64,000 bases of DNA from Acidobacteriota bacterium (GTDB lineage: Bacteria; Acidobacteriota; Terriglobia; Terriglobales; Acidobacteriaceae): contig JAJYZC010000002.1 in the NCBI GenBank assembly GCA_021800255.1, positions 1-64,000 on the forward strand. The letters are read 5' to 3'. The notes under the pieces are model-generated. The model ran no database searches. It was not told the DNA's origin and saw only the letters and a list, made by a program, of their open reading frames with translations. A program made the translations under genes and the position numbers. This document shows positions 54,071 to 62,200 of the stretch, piece by piece (the first letter of the stretch is position 1; each line of letters begins with the position of its first letter).

Positions 54071-54649
54071 CTACTGCGATGCGTACTTGATGTTTTCTGA
54101 AAGCGGTGACTCGAGCCATTGCGCCAGAGTCTGCGCGTGGGCGTCTTTTGCGGAGACCTGAACGTCTTTGAGAGGCCACTCGATGCCGATGGCGGGATCT
54201 TTATAGAGGATTCCGGACTCGCCGCCGGAGTTGTAGATTCCCGTGCACTTATATTGCACCTCACACTCGTCAGTGAGCGCGCAAAAGCCGCGGGCGAAGC
54301 CATAAGGCGCGTAGATTTGCTTCTTGTTGCCGGCCGAAACCTCCATGCCAAACCACTGGCCGAGAGTGGGCGAACCCTTGCGGACATCCACGGCGACCAA
54401 AAAAGCTGCACCGTGTGTCACCCGCATCAGCTTGCTCATGGGCGGGTCCCACTGAAAGTGCAGGCCGCGGAGAACTCCCTTGGAGGAGCGCGAGTGATTG
54501 TCCTGCACCCATTCGGTGGGCAAACCGAGATCGCGGAAGTTGTCGGAGCGGTAGGTCTCCATGAAAAAGCCGCGGTCGTCGCCCATCACCTTGGGTACGA
54601 TCACCACTACGTCTCCGCCGATGTGCTTGCTCTCGATCAGCAACGGCAT
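54071..54649 (-). CDS. rfbC: dTDP-4-dehydrorhamnose 3,5-epimerase
   Basis: The supported start is ATG 54649, giving 192 residues; the open frame extends to 55030 without family character. RmlC cupin motifs are present: DDRGFFMETY, QDNHSRSSKGVLRGLHFQ (catalytic His64), VAVDVRKGSPTLGQW and PYGFARGFCALTDECEVQYKCT. It flips C3 and C5 of the 4-keto sugar. It heads the operon with the epimerase and rfbD. rfbA and rfbB are not here. Confidence 0.9.
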   Translation of the reverse strand: MPLLIESKHIGGDVVVIVPKVMGDDRGFFMETYRSDNFRDLGLPTEWVQDNHSRSSKGVLRGLHFQWDPPMSKLMRVTHGAAFLVAVDVRKGSPTLGQWFGMEVSAGNKKQIYAPYGFARGFCALTDECEVQYKCTGIYNSGGESGILYKDPAIGIEWPLKDVQVSAKDAHAQTLAQWLESPLSENIKYASQ

Positions 54650-54980
54650 CCGTCCATGCTCCTTTTTCACTCTCGATGCAACTCGCTCACGCCCTTCCAC
54701 AGCCTCCGTCTTGGGCCGGTGATAGTGTAGCAGTTGCAATGGATTCCTCTCGCCAAGCGGCCATGCGCGCCGTCCGCCAGGAGCCAAAGGCGTTAACAGC
54801 CCGCCCGCCTTGCCGGGGCGCGTCCGGGCCGCGCGAAGCTGAAGTCCCGCAGCCAACCCCTGCAATCCGCCCAGCCGCTCCGTCCGCCCCTCCCGGCTGT
54901 AATCTGGTCTACAATGAAGATAGGTTAAAATCAGAATTTTCCGCGCGCCGCGCGTCCATTTACAAGGAGCTGCACTTCCT

Positions 54981-55541
54981 ATGGCGATTCCCGCCACACA
55001 ACTGCGTCCGGGCATGATTATCAAGCACAACGATCAGTTGCACCTGGTCTTCAAGGTCGAGCACCGCACGCCCGGCAATCTTCGCGCCTTTATCCAGGCC
55101 AAACTGCGCAACCTGAAATCGGGCGCGATGTTCGAGCACCGCTTCCGCTCCGCTGACGCCATCGAAAAAGTCGTCGTCGATGAGATTCCCATGGAATTTC
55201 TCTACGCCGACGGCGATGACTACTACTTTATGAACCCGCAAGATTACGAGCAGACCGTTCTCAAGAGCTCAACCCTGGGCGATGCGGTCGAATATCTCAC
55301 CGCCAATTTGCAGATCAAGGTCAGCTACTTTGACGGCCAGCCCGTGGGCATCGAGCTGCCCCAAACCGTCGATCTCGAAGTGGTGGAGACCGAGCCCGGC
55401 CTGAAGTCCGCGACCGCCTCCAGCGTGACCAAGCCCGCAAAGCTCGAAACCGGCCTCGTGGTCCAGGTCCCGCCCTTCATCAACCAGGGTGAAAAGATCC
55501 GCGTGGACACCAGCGAAGGCGCCTACCTGAGCCGGGCATAA
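54981..55541 (+). CDS. efp: Translation elongation factor P
   Basis: The 186-residue protein has the three-domain EF-P layout: LRPGMIIKHNDQLHLVFKVEHR, then YFMNPQDYEQ and TGLVVQVPPFINQGEKIRVDT. It frees ribosomes stalled at proline stretches. At the tip loop, where E. coli has PGKGQAF with modified Lys34, the sequence here reads TPGNLRAF with Asn33. There is therefore no Lys or Arg to modify at this position. No epmA/B/C, earP or ymfI gene is adjacent. Confidence 0.95.
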   Translation: MAIPATQLRPGMIIKHNDQLHLVFKVEHRTPGNLRAFIQAKLRNLKSGAMFEHRFRSADAIEKVVVDEIPMEFLYADGDDYYFMNPQDYEQTVLKSSTLGDAVEYLTANLQIKVSYFDGQPVGIELPQTVDLEVVETEPGLKSATASSVTKPAKLETGLVVQVPPFINQGEKIRVDTSEGAYLSRA

Positions 55542-55704
55542 TTCCATTCCAGGGGGAAGGCGGATCGCATTTTCAGTGCTCTGCAATGCATCCGCTGCAC
55601 GGCCTGGACGAGGAACAACCACATATCCTTCAGCTTCGCCTCAGGATTACAACCGCGTTTGCAGATTCTGGAGGGTCGCTTGGCAAACCAGAAGCTGGTT
55701 CGAT

Positions 55705-56169
55705 CTAGCCTGCGCTGAGCAGGACTACATTAGCCTCCAACTTTCCCTCTGCGCTAACTGTCAACAGCCCAATCGTCACCGGCAGCTCGAACCGCCTCGG
55801 CCCGCAGGAGCCGGGGTTGAAGTAGAGGACGCCTTTCTTGCGGTAGAAGTTTGGGACGTGCGTGTGCCCGAAGAGGACGGCGGCGAATTTCGCAGCAGCG
55901 GGGTCGAGGTGCAGGGTCTTGAGGTCGTGGAGGAGGTAGAGATAGCGGCCCTCGGCGAGGACGACTTCGGTTTCCGGCAGTTGGGCGCAAGGACCCTCGC
56001 GGTCTACGTTGCCGCGGATGGCCGTTACCGGCGCGATCTTCTCCAGTTCCTGCAAGATGGAAAACTTGCCCACGTCGCCGAGGTGGAGGATGCGATCCAC
56101 GCCTGCGAGCGCGGGCAAAACTTCAGCGCGGAGCAGGCCGTGGGTGTCGCTGACGATGCCGAGTTTCAT
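55705..56169 (-). CDS. Metallophosphoesterase (YfcE/MJ0936-like)
   Basis: From ATG 56169 the 154-residue product has the metal motifs LGIVSDTHG, ILHLGDVG, IRGNVDREG, LHDLK and LFGHTHVP in order, followed by NPGSCGPRR. Members are phosphodiesterases of about this length. Its start overlaps the stop of the upstream permease gene by four bases, so the two are co-translated; the functional link is unclear. Confidence 0.88.
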   Translation of the reverse strand: MKLGIVSDTHGLLRAEVLPALAGVDRILHLGDVGKFSILQELEKIAPVTAIRGNVDREGPCAQLPETEVVLAEGRYLYLLHDLKTLHLDPAAAKFAAVLFGHTHVPNFYRKKGVLYFNPGSCGPRRFELPVTIGLLTVSAEGKLEANVVLLSAG

Positions 56170-57050
56170 AGGCCAAGTTCCAGGCGTGTGCGGGGGTCGA
56201 GCTGGTCGCGGAGGGCGTCGCCAAGAAAGTTGAAGCCGAGTACGGCGGCGGCAATGGCCAGCGCGGGAAAGAGGACGAGGTGGGGCGAGTCGAACAGGTG
56301 CAGGCGGGCGTTGTTGAGCATCGACCCCCAACTGGGAGCGGGAGCAGGAATGCCTAATCCCAGGAACGACAGCGTGGCCTCGGCCAGGATGACGCCAGCC
56401 ATGCCGATGGTGGCCTGCACCAGGACGGGCTGGATGATGTTGGGCAGGATGTGCCGGAAGAAGATGCGCGGGCCGCTGGCGCCCAGAGCGCGGGCTGCGT
56501 CTACATATTCGCGCTCTCTGACGGTCATCACCTGGGCGCGGACCAGGCGGGCGTAGCCGGCCCAGCCGCCGATCGCCAGCGCCAGAACCAAATTGGCGAA
56601 GCCTGGCCCGAGAAAAGCGGCAAAGGCGATCGCCAGAAGAATCCCCGGCAGGGCCAAAAAGGTGTTCATGGCGAAGGTCGTGAGGACGGTATCGACCCAG
56701 CCGCCGAGATAGCCGGCAAGACCGCCTACAGCGAGACCCAGGGCCAGCGAGACTGCGACCACAGTGACGGAGACAGCCAAGGAGATGCGCGCGCCATAGA
56801 GGAGGCGGGAAAAGGTGTCGCGGCCGAGCTCGTCGGTTCCAGCCCAATGGGCGGCGGAAGGACCTTGGAGCCGGTGCAGCAGGTCGATGGCGGAGGGGTT
56901 GTACGGCGCCAGCCAGGGCGCAGCCAGCCCGCAGAAGACAAAGCCGGCGAGCAACACAAAGCCGATGGCGGCCAGCGGCTGGCGGCGAACAAAGATTCGC
57001 ATCCTGCGCAACGTCCTGGAGACCGAAAGGCTAGAGACGGGAGATGCCAT
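56166..57050 (-). CDS. ABC transporter permease, DppC/OppC type
   Basis: The 294-residue protein has an N-terminal OppC_N-like helix, the segment HWAGTDELGRDTFSRLLYGARISL typical of oligopeptide permeases, about six membrane helices and the EAA loop REREYVDAARALGASGPRIFFRHILPNI. It imports peptides or nickel with partners DppB, DppD and DppF, none of which is in the window, and the 5' side is bounded by a divergent gene. It is thus an orphan subunit; partners must lie elsewhere. Confidence 0.88.
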   Translation of the reverse strand: MASPVSSLSVSRTLRRMRIFVRRQPLAAIGFVLLAGFVFCGLAAPWLAPYNPSAIDLLHRLQGPSAAHWAGTDELGRDTFSRLLYGARISLAVSVTVVAVSLALGLAVGGLAGYLGGWVDTVLTTFAMNTFLALPGILLAIAFAAFLGPGFANLVLALAIGGWAGYARLVRAQVMTVREREYVDAARALGASGPRIFFRHILPNIIQPVLVQATIGMAGVILAEATLSFLGLGIPAPAPSWGSMLNNARLHLFDSPHLVLFPALAIAAAVLGFNFLGDALRDQLDPRTRLELGL

Positions 57051-57097
57051 CGACAGTCAAAAGAATACAGCGACAGGCGCGGCAAAGCGGGGTTTAA

Positions 57098-58015
57098 TTG
57101 AGTATGCGCATGATGGTGAGGGGTTTACAGCGGATCTCGAATCCAAGTTGGGAACCAAGAGCGGATGTGTTCCGTGGTGGAGGACGCTGGCCGCAGCGTG
57201 CGCCGCGCAGAGGTCGCGCGCTGCTTTGGTCCTTTACGAGCGCCGCGATGGTGTTGTGCCTGATCTTTGCTGCGGCCATGACTTGCCGAGCGCAAGCGGG
57301 GAGGCCGCCGGCGGGCGCGGCGCGGCCGGACCTGCTGAATAAGGCCGAAGAGTTGTTCGTGCTGGCCAACCAGGCGCGGGCGGCAGCGGGGGAAAAGCCG
57401 CTGCACTGGGACCCGGCCTTGACCAACGCTGCACTGGCGCATTGCCGGCTGATGGCGGAGAAGGGGCCGATTGAGCACCAATATGCAGGCGAACTGGGGG
57501 TCGAGGCGCGGGCGGCGAAGGCGGGCGCGCACTTCAGCTTGATCGCGGAGAACATCGCCATAGGAACCTCGCCGGCGGGGATTCAGCATGGATGGATGAA
57601 CTCGCCGGGCCACCGCGCGAATTTGCTGAACCCGCAGGAGGACCGGCTGGGAGTGGCCGTAGTGAGAGCCCGCGGCATGCTCTACGCCGTGGAGGATTTT
57701 TCCCGCGCCGAACCGGTGCTGTCGCGCCGCCAGGTGGAGATGGTGATTTCGAGGCTGGTGGCGGCAAGGGGCGTGACCATGCTGGCCAGCAACCGGGCGG
57801 CGCGAGCCTACTGCGCAACGGGAAACGTGCCGGAGAACGCATCGCCTCCCAGCTTTTTGGTCAAGTGGCAGGGTCCGAACCTGACCGCTCTGCCCCCACC
57901 GCTGCTCTCGCGGCTGGCGTCGGGGCATTACCACGGCGCGGAGGTGGGCAGTTGCGCGCCCCAAGGCGCGAAGGGATCGTTCACCGTGTACCGGGTTGCG
58001 GTGCTGCTCTACTGA
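57098..58015 (+). CDS. Secreted CAP-domain (SCP/PR-1) protein
   Basis: The CAP domain spans about residues 80-200: VLANQARAAAGEKPLHWDPALTNAALAHCRLMAE, HFSLIAENIAIG and GWMNSPGHRANLLNP. Signal-like hydrophobic residues at about 45-65 precede it; the start is uncertain because TTG 57098 and in-frame ATGs follow one another and the first 45 residues are basic. A C-terminal extension of about 100 residues lacks a known domain. CAP proteins are secreted; bacterial roles are mostly unknown. Confidence 0.8.
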   Translation: MSMRMMVRGLQRISNPSWEPRADVFRGGGRWPQRAPRRGRALLWSFTSAAMVLCLIFAAAMTCRAQAGRPPAGAARPDLLNKAEELFVLANQARAAAGEKPLHWDPALTNAALAHCRLMAEKGPIEHQYAGELGVEARAAKAGAHFSLIAENIAIGTSPAGIQHGWMNSPGHRANLLNPQEDRLGVAVVRARGMLYAVEDFSRAEPVLSRRQVEMVISRLVAARGVTMLASNRAARAYCATGNVPENASPPSFLVKWQGPNLTALPPPLLSRLASGHYHGAEVGSCAPQGAKGSFTVYRVAVLLY

Positions 58016-58168
58016 GGCGAGAGTAGGTCTTGTGCGTTCCCACCCCTTGCGCGATTGCGACTTCGCCAAGGATGGGGGCCCTGTTGGATGGTAGAGGCGG
58101 CCTCAGCCAAAGCCCTGTACGTGTTTCCAGAGTACGGGCCAAGGCTGACGCGGCGGGACAGATAAATG

Positions 58169-58780
58169 TCAGCGATCTGCGGTCCGTTGCGCTCTTTCGA
58201 GCGGCGACGGAACGCGCACTGAGGCCATGCCGGCGGCGGTGGCCGCCTGAATCCCCATCGCCGTGTCTTCAAAGACCAGGCAATTGCGTGGAGCGACGCC
58301 GAGGCGAGAGGCGGCGAGCAAAAAACCGTCCGGAGCGGGCTTGCCATTTTTGTAGTCGCCGGAGCCGACAATCACCTGGAACCTGTCGAGCAAGCCAATG
58401 GCGGTGAGCGACTTGACGACCGAGGTGCGGCTACTGCCGGAGACGACGGCGAAGGGAATGCGGCCCTGCTGCGCCTGGATATGCTCAAGCACCTCGGGCA
58501 CAGGCTTGAGCTGCGGAAGAAGCTCGTAGTAGAGGCTTTCCTTGTGCGCGGCGACAGCCTCGGCGGGCATGTTGAGCCCTTGCATCTGGTTGAGATCGGC
58601 GACGATCTTCACCGTTGGCTTGCCGCCCCAGGAGTAAAAAAGCTCCTCGTCAAAGGTGCAGCTCCACTCGCCGAGAACTTTGGTCCACGCGATATAGTGG
58701 AGGGGCATGGAATCGGCAATGGTGCCGTCGCAGTCGAAGAGGTAGGCGCGAAAGTCGCCGGCGGGGATTTCGAGCTTCAT
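58169..58780 (-). CDS. HAD-superfamily phosphatase/phosphoglucomutase-like
   Basis: The 203-residue protein has motif I YLFDCDGTIADSMPLHY, motif II VVSGSSRTSV, and motif III/IV KPAPDGFLLAASRLGV with FEDTAMGIQAA. The cap domain is of the beta-phosphoglucomutase class. YqaB-like fructose-1-phosphatase or a related sugar phosphatase is the best guess. Its start overlaps the stop of the deleted AhpD-like gene by four bases. Confidence 0.88.
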   Translation of the reverse strand: MKLEIPAGDFRAYLFDCDGTIADSMPLHYIAWTKVLGEWSCTFDEELFYSWGGKPTVKIVADLNQMQGLNMPAEAVAAHKESLYYELLPQLKPVPEVLEHIQAQQGRIPFAVVSGSSRTSVVKSLTAIGLLDRFQVIVGSGDYKNGKPAPDGFLLAASRLGVAPRNCLVFEDTAMGIQAATAAGMASVRVPSPLERAQRTADR

Positions 58781-59055
58781 CGGACGGCGGTTTCCTCTGC
58801 GAACGGCATAGCGCAGCCGCCTTCGCTGGGTTTCATGCGCAGTGCGCTGTTGGAGCTGTTGCAGCAGTTGAAGAGGCCGATGGCGCAGAGCATTTCCACA
58901 ATCTCGCCTTCAGAATAGCAGTCGCGCAACTCAGGCCGGTGCGCCATCACCCCGAACATATTGGGCACATTGCGGCGTTGGGCGAAGACCTGGGCATAGA
59001 GCGCGTCGAGATCGGGGGAAAACTCGCTGCGGTCGAGGCGCGAGATGCGGAACAT
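58777..59055 (-). pseudogene. AhpD/carboxymuconolactone-decarboxylase-like protein, internal deletion
   Basis: From ATG 59055 the frame encodes 92 residues. The first 46 (MFRISRLDRSEFSPDLDALYAQVFAQRRNVPNMFGVMAHRPEL) and the last 45 (EGEIVEMLCAIGLFNCCNSSNSALRMKP) match the two ends of a family of about 180 residues. The middle, which carries the peroxidase-like CxxCxxxH site, is missing. The frame stays open across the join, so the gene looks normal to software, but the active centre is gone. A short protein may still be made. It is translationally coupled to the HAD gene. Confidence 0.7.
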
Positions 59056-59220
59056 GGGAGGACCTCCTCCATTCAAGGCTATCGCATGGGGAGAGGTGCA
59101 GAGTTTCCCGGGCATCGCTCACCTCATGCCGCGGCGGATACCACTGTACGGCAGCGCCGGGTGCGTCCGTCTTCCGTCCGGCGCTTTCGGCCGGGACACA
59201 CTATGCGAACTGCCGCATAG

Positions 59221-62200
59221 CTACGCCGCTCGCAAGGGAGCAATCTCGCTTCGGCGCGCCTTCAGCACCGCCTTGCTCACCGGCATCTCGTGCAGCAAGA
59301 GTTCCGCTGCCTGAATCTGTGGATGGTTGTGAAACCATCGTTGCACGGCGTTTTCCCGCAGCAGGTTGGTGACGGCGAGCAGTGACATGCCCAAATGGTG
59401 CGCCATCCACTCCCGCACCAGCACCGGCCTGCGCGACTGGGTGTAGTCGGCCGCTTCGTAAAATCCGTATGCGCCCGTCCAGCCGGCTTTATCCATGCGA
59501 TGCAAATTCTTGAATGCCTCCCGCGCGTTGACGGTGAGCGCGAGAAAAGTGGAGTAGGGCGAAATCACCGGCCCGGCCGTGGCCTCGAACCACAGCGCAA
59601 CGCGGGGCACGCCGTATGCGTAGTAGTGGTAGTGGCCGGCTTCGTTACGATGCGCGGCGCCGGATTCCGAGATGCCCCAGGGGATTCTGCGGCGGCGCGC
59701 AAAGGCGCGCTGCACATGGACCGCCGCATCCTGCGTGCGCGCGATCAGCGTGCCCGGATAACTGCGCATCCACAGCGCCGGCATCAGGTATTCGAACATG
59801 GTGCCCGACCAGGAAAGCAGCAGGAAGCGTCCGTAGGCGTAGGCGTGGTCGCGGGAAAGCTTGCACCAGCTCTGGTAGGGCAAATCGCCGCGCGCGATGG
59901 CGAGAAAAGTGGCCATGCGCGCTTCAGAGGCGATCATGTCATAGCAGGCGTCGTGAATCTGCGGTGCTCCCTTTTCGTAGCCGATGGAAAGCATCTGGCG
60001 GGATGGATTGGCGAGAAAGGCGAAGTCCGCGGCCCCCGCCAGCCGCTCCGTCTCTTCTTCGAGGCTGCGCAACTGTGCCAGCAGCGCGAGCAAATTCTCG
60101 ATAGCTGCGGCTGCCTGTGCGCGCAGACCGGCGGCCAGCCCGGCAAGCTCGGCATCGTCCCAGAAAGCGGCCAGCGCGCCATCGATCCGTGTCACCAGCG
60201 TCCGGGCGTAATCCAAAGCGTCTTCGAGGGAAAGCGCACCGTCTTTTTCTTCGATTCCGAGCTGAGGCAGCACGCCCAGCGGCTTGTACTCCGGCTGCAA
60301 CCAGGGCAACTCATCCCGCACCAGGGCGAGAATGGCGTCCACGCGGCGCCGTGTTTCGTGGAGCAGCCAGGTTTCACGGGAATCCGCGGCTGCTGCGCAT
60401 GCCGCAGCCAGTGCGGTCTGCGCCTTGGGCAGCCACACCATCCACTTGGCCATGCTTGCCGAGCAACGCGGCGGCTTAAGGCGCCGCAGCGGCGCGGGCC
60501 GTCCCTTCTGCTTCAACATCAGGCGCCAGTGCGTGTGCAGTCCGGGAAAAAGCTGCGGCGCCAGAAGCGGTTTACGCGCAATCTCGCGCAGGCCCGCGTT
60601 CAAGGTGTAGAGCGAAGCTACAAAGTTGCCGCTGTCCACGGAGGAAACGAAGGGCTTTTCCCCTAGCGTCTGCAACGTTTGCGTGTCATACCAGTTGTAC
60701 AAATGGCCGCGATGCTTTTCCAGGCGCGCTACGGTGGCCAGGGTGGCGCGGCTCAGCGCGGCGAACTCGGGCACGGTCAAAAAGCCGAGTTCACAAGCCG
60801 CCTGGCGCGCATTCAAAAGCAGGCCGATGTTGGTGGGTGAAACGCGCGGCGCTTCGCGATAGCCCTCCTCGTCTACGTTGTCGGGGATGAGGAAGTTGTG
60901 GCGCTCGACGCTGAACTCGGCAAAGTAGCGCCAGATGCGCAGCGCATGAGCGGATAGGAAATCCCTGTCTTTGGGAGTAACGGGATAGCGTTCGCGCGGC
61001 TGGTGGTCCAACCAGATGGTGACCGGGCTGGCGAGGGCCCACAACGCCAGGATGGGCAGAGCGCAGAAGATCGCGCTGCCCGGCCTGGTGAGGAGCCAGA
61101 TCACCAGGCCGAGTGCCGCCACGAGCGGCAGTACGGCCGCCAAATAGCGGTCCATAGGCGTGCGGCTTGTGCGCTCCGCCTCTGTCTGCGCTGCCGTTTC
61201 CCACTCCAGCAGCCGCTCCCCGGTGATGAACCTGCGCACCAGCGAGCGCGCGATCGCGTCAAGGGCGAGCAGCGTTTGATGGGGGAGCATGATGAGACGC
61301 AGCAGCGACAGGAGCAGCGCGTGGCCGAAGGCGGCGAGCGCCTCGGCCTGCTGTCCCTTTTGCCCCCCGGCGAAGGCGCGGCCCAACCCGAAAGCGAATT
61401 CAACCAGGGTGGGAAAAAACAAGAGGAGCAGGGAAACGGCGGTCCAGTAGAGCGGACCGCCTGGCAATCCCAGCCAACCAGCGACGAACAGAATAAAGAG
61501 TGCGGGATCGACGAGCGACCGGCGCAGGTTGTCGGCGATCTTCCAGCGCGAGATCTCGGAAATAGGATTGCGGACCCAGCGGCCTGACTCATCCGGCACG
61601 CGCGAAAACATCCACTGCGCGATCTGCCAGTCGCCGCGCACCCAGCGATGAAGACGGCGGCTGTAGGCGCTGTAGTGGGAGGGATAATCGTCCACCAGCT
61701 CGATGTCCGAAGCCAGCCCGGCGCGCGCGTAAGCGCCCTCGATGAGATCGTGACTGAGCAGAAAATTACGCGGGAAGCGGCGATTGAGCACCGCGTGCAG
61801 CGCAGCTACCTCGTAAATTCCCTTGCCGGTAAAGATGCCTTCGTCGAATAGGTCCTGATACACGTCAGAGACGGCGCGGGAGTAAATGTCGAAGCCGGTC
61901 TGGCCGGAGTAGATGGCGGCCAGGCGCGAACGGGTGGCCGAACGCACTGCGATCCCGATCCGCGGCTGCAGGATGCCGTAGCCGGCCGTAACTATGCGCA
62001 GTTTGGGATCGATGACGGCCTGGTTGAGGGGGTGCGCAATCGCTCCCGCCAGCCGCGCCGCCGTCCCCGGCGGCAGTTGCGTGTCGGTGTCGAGGGTGAG
62101 AACGTAGCGGACCCGGTTGAGCACTTCAACGCGGCCCACCTTGGTGGGGAAAGCATCGGATTCGCCTGTAATCAGCTTATTCAGATCGAGCAGCTTGCCC

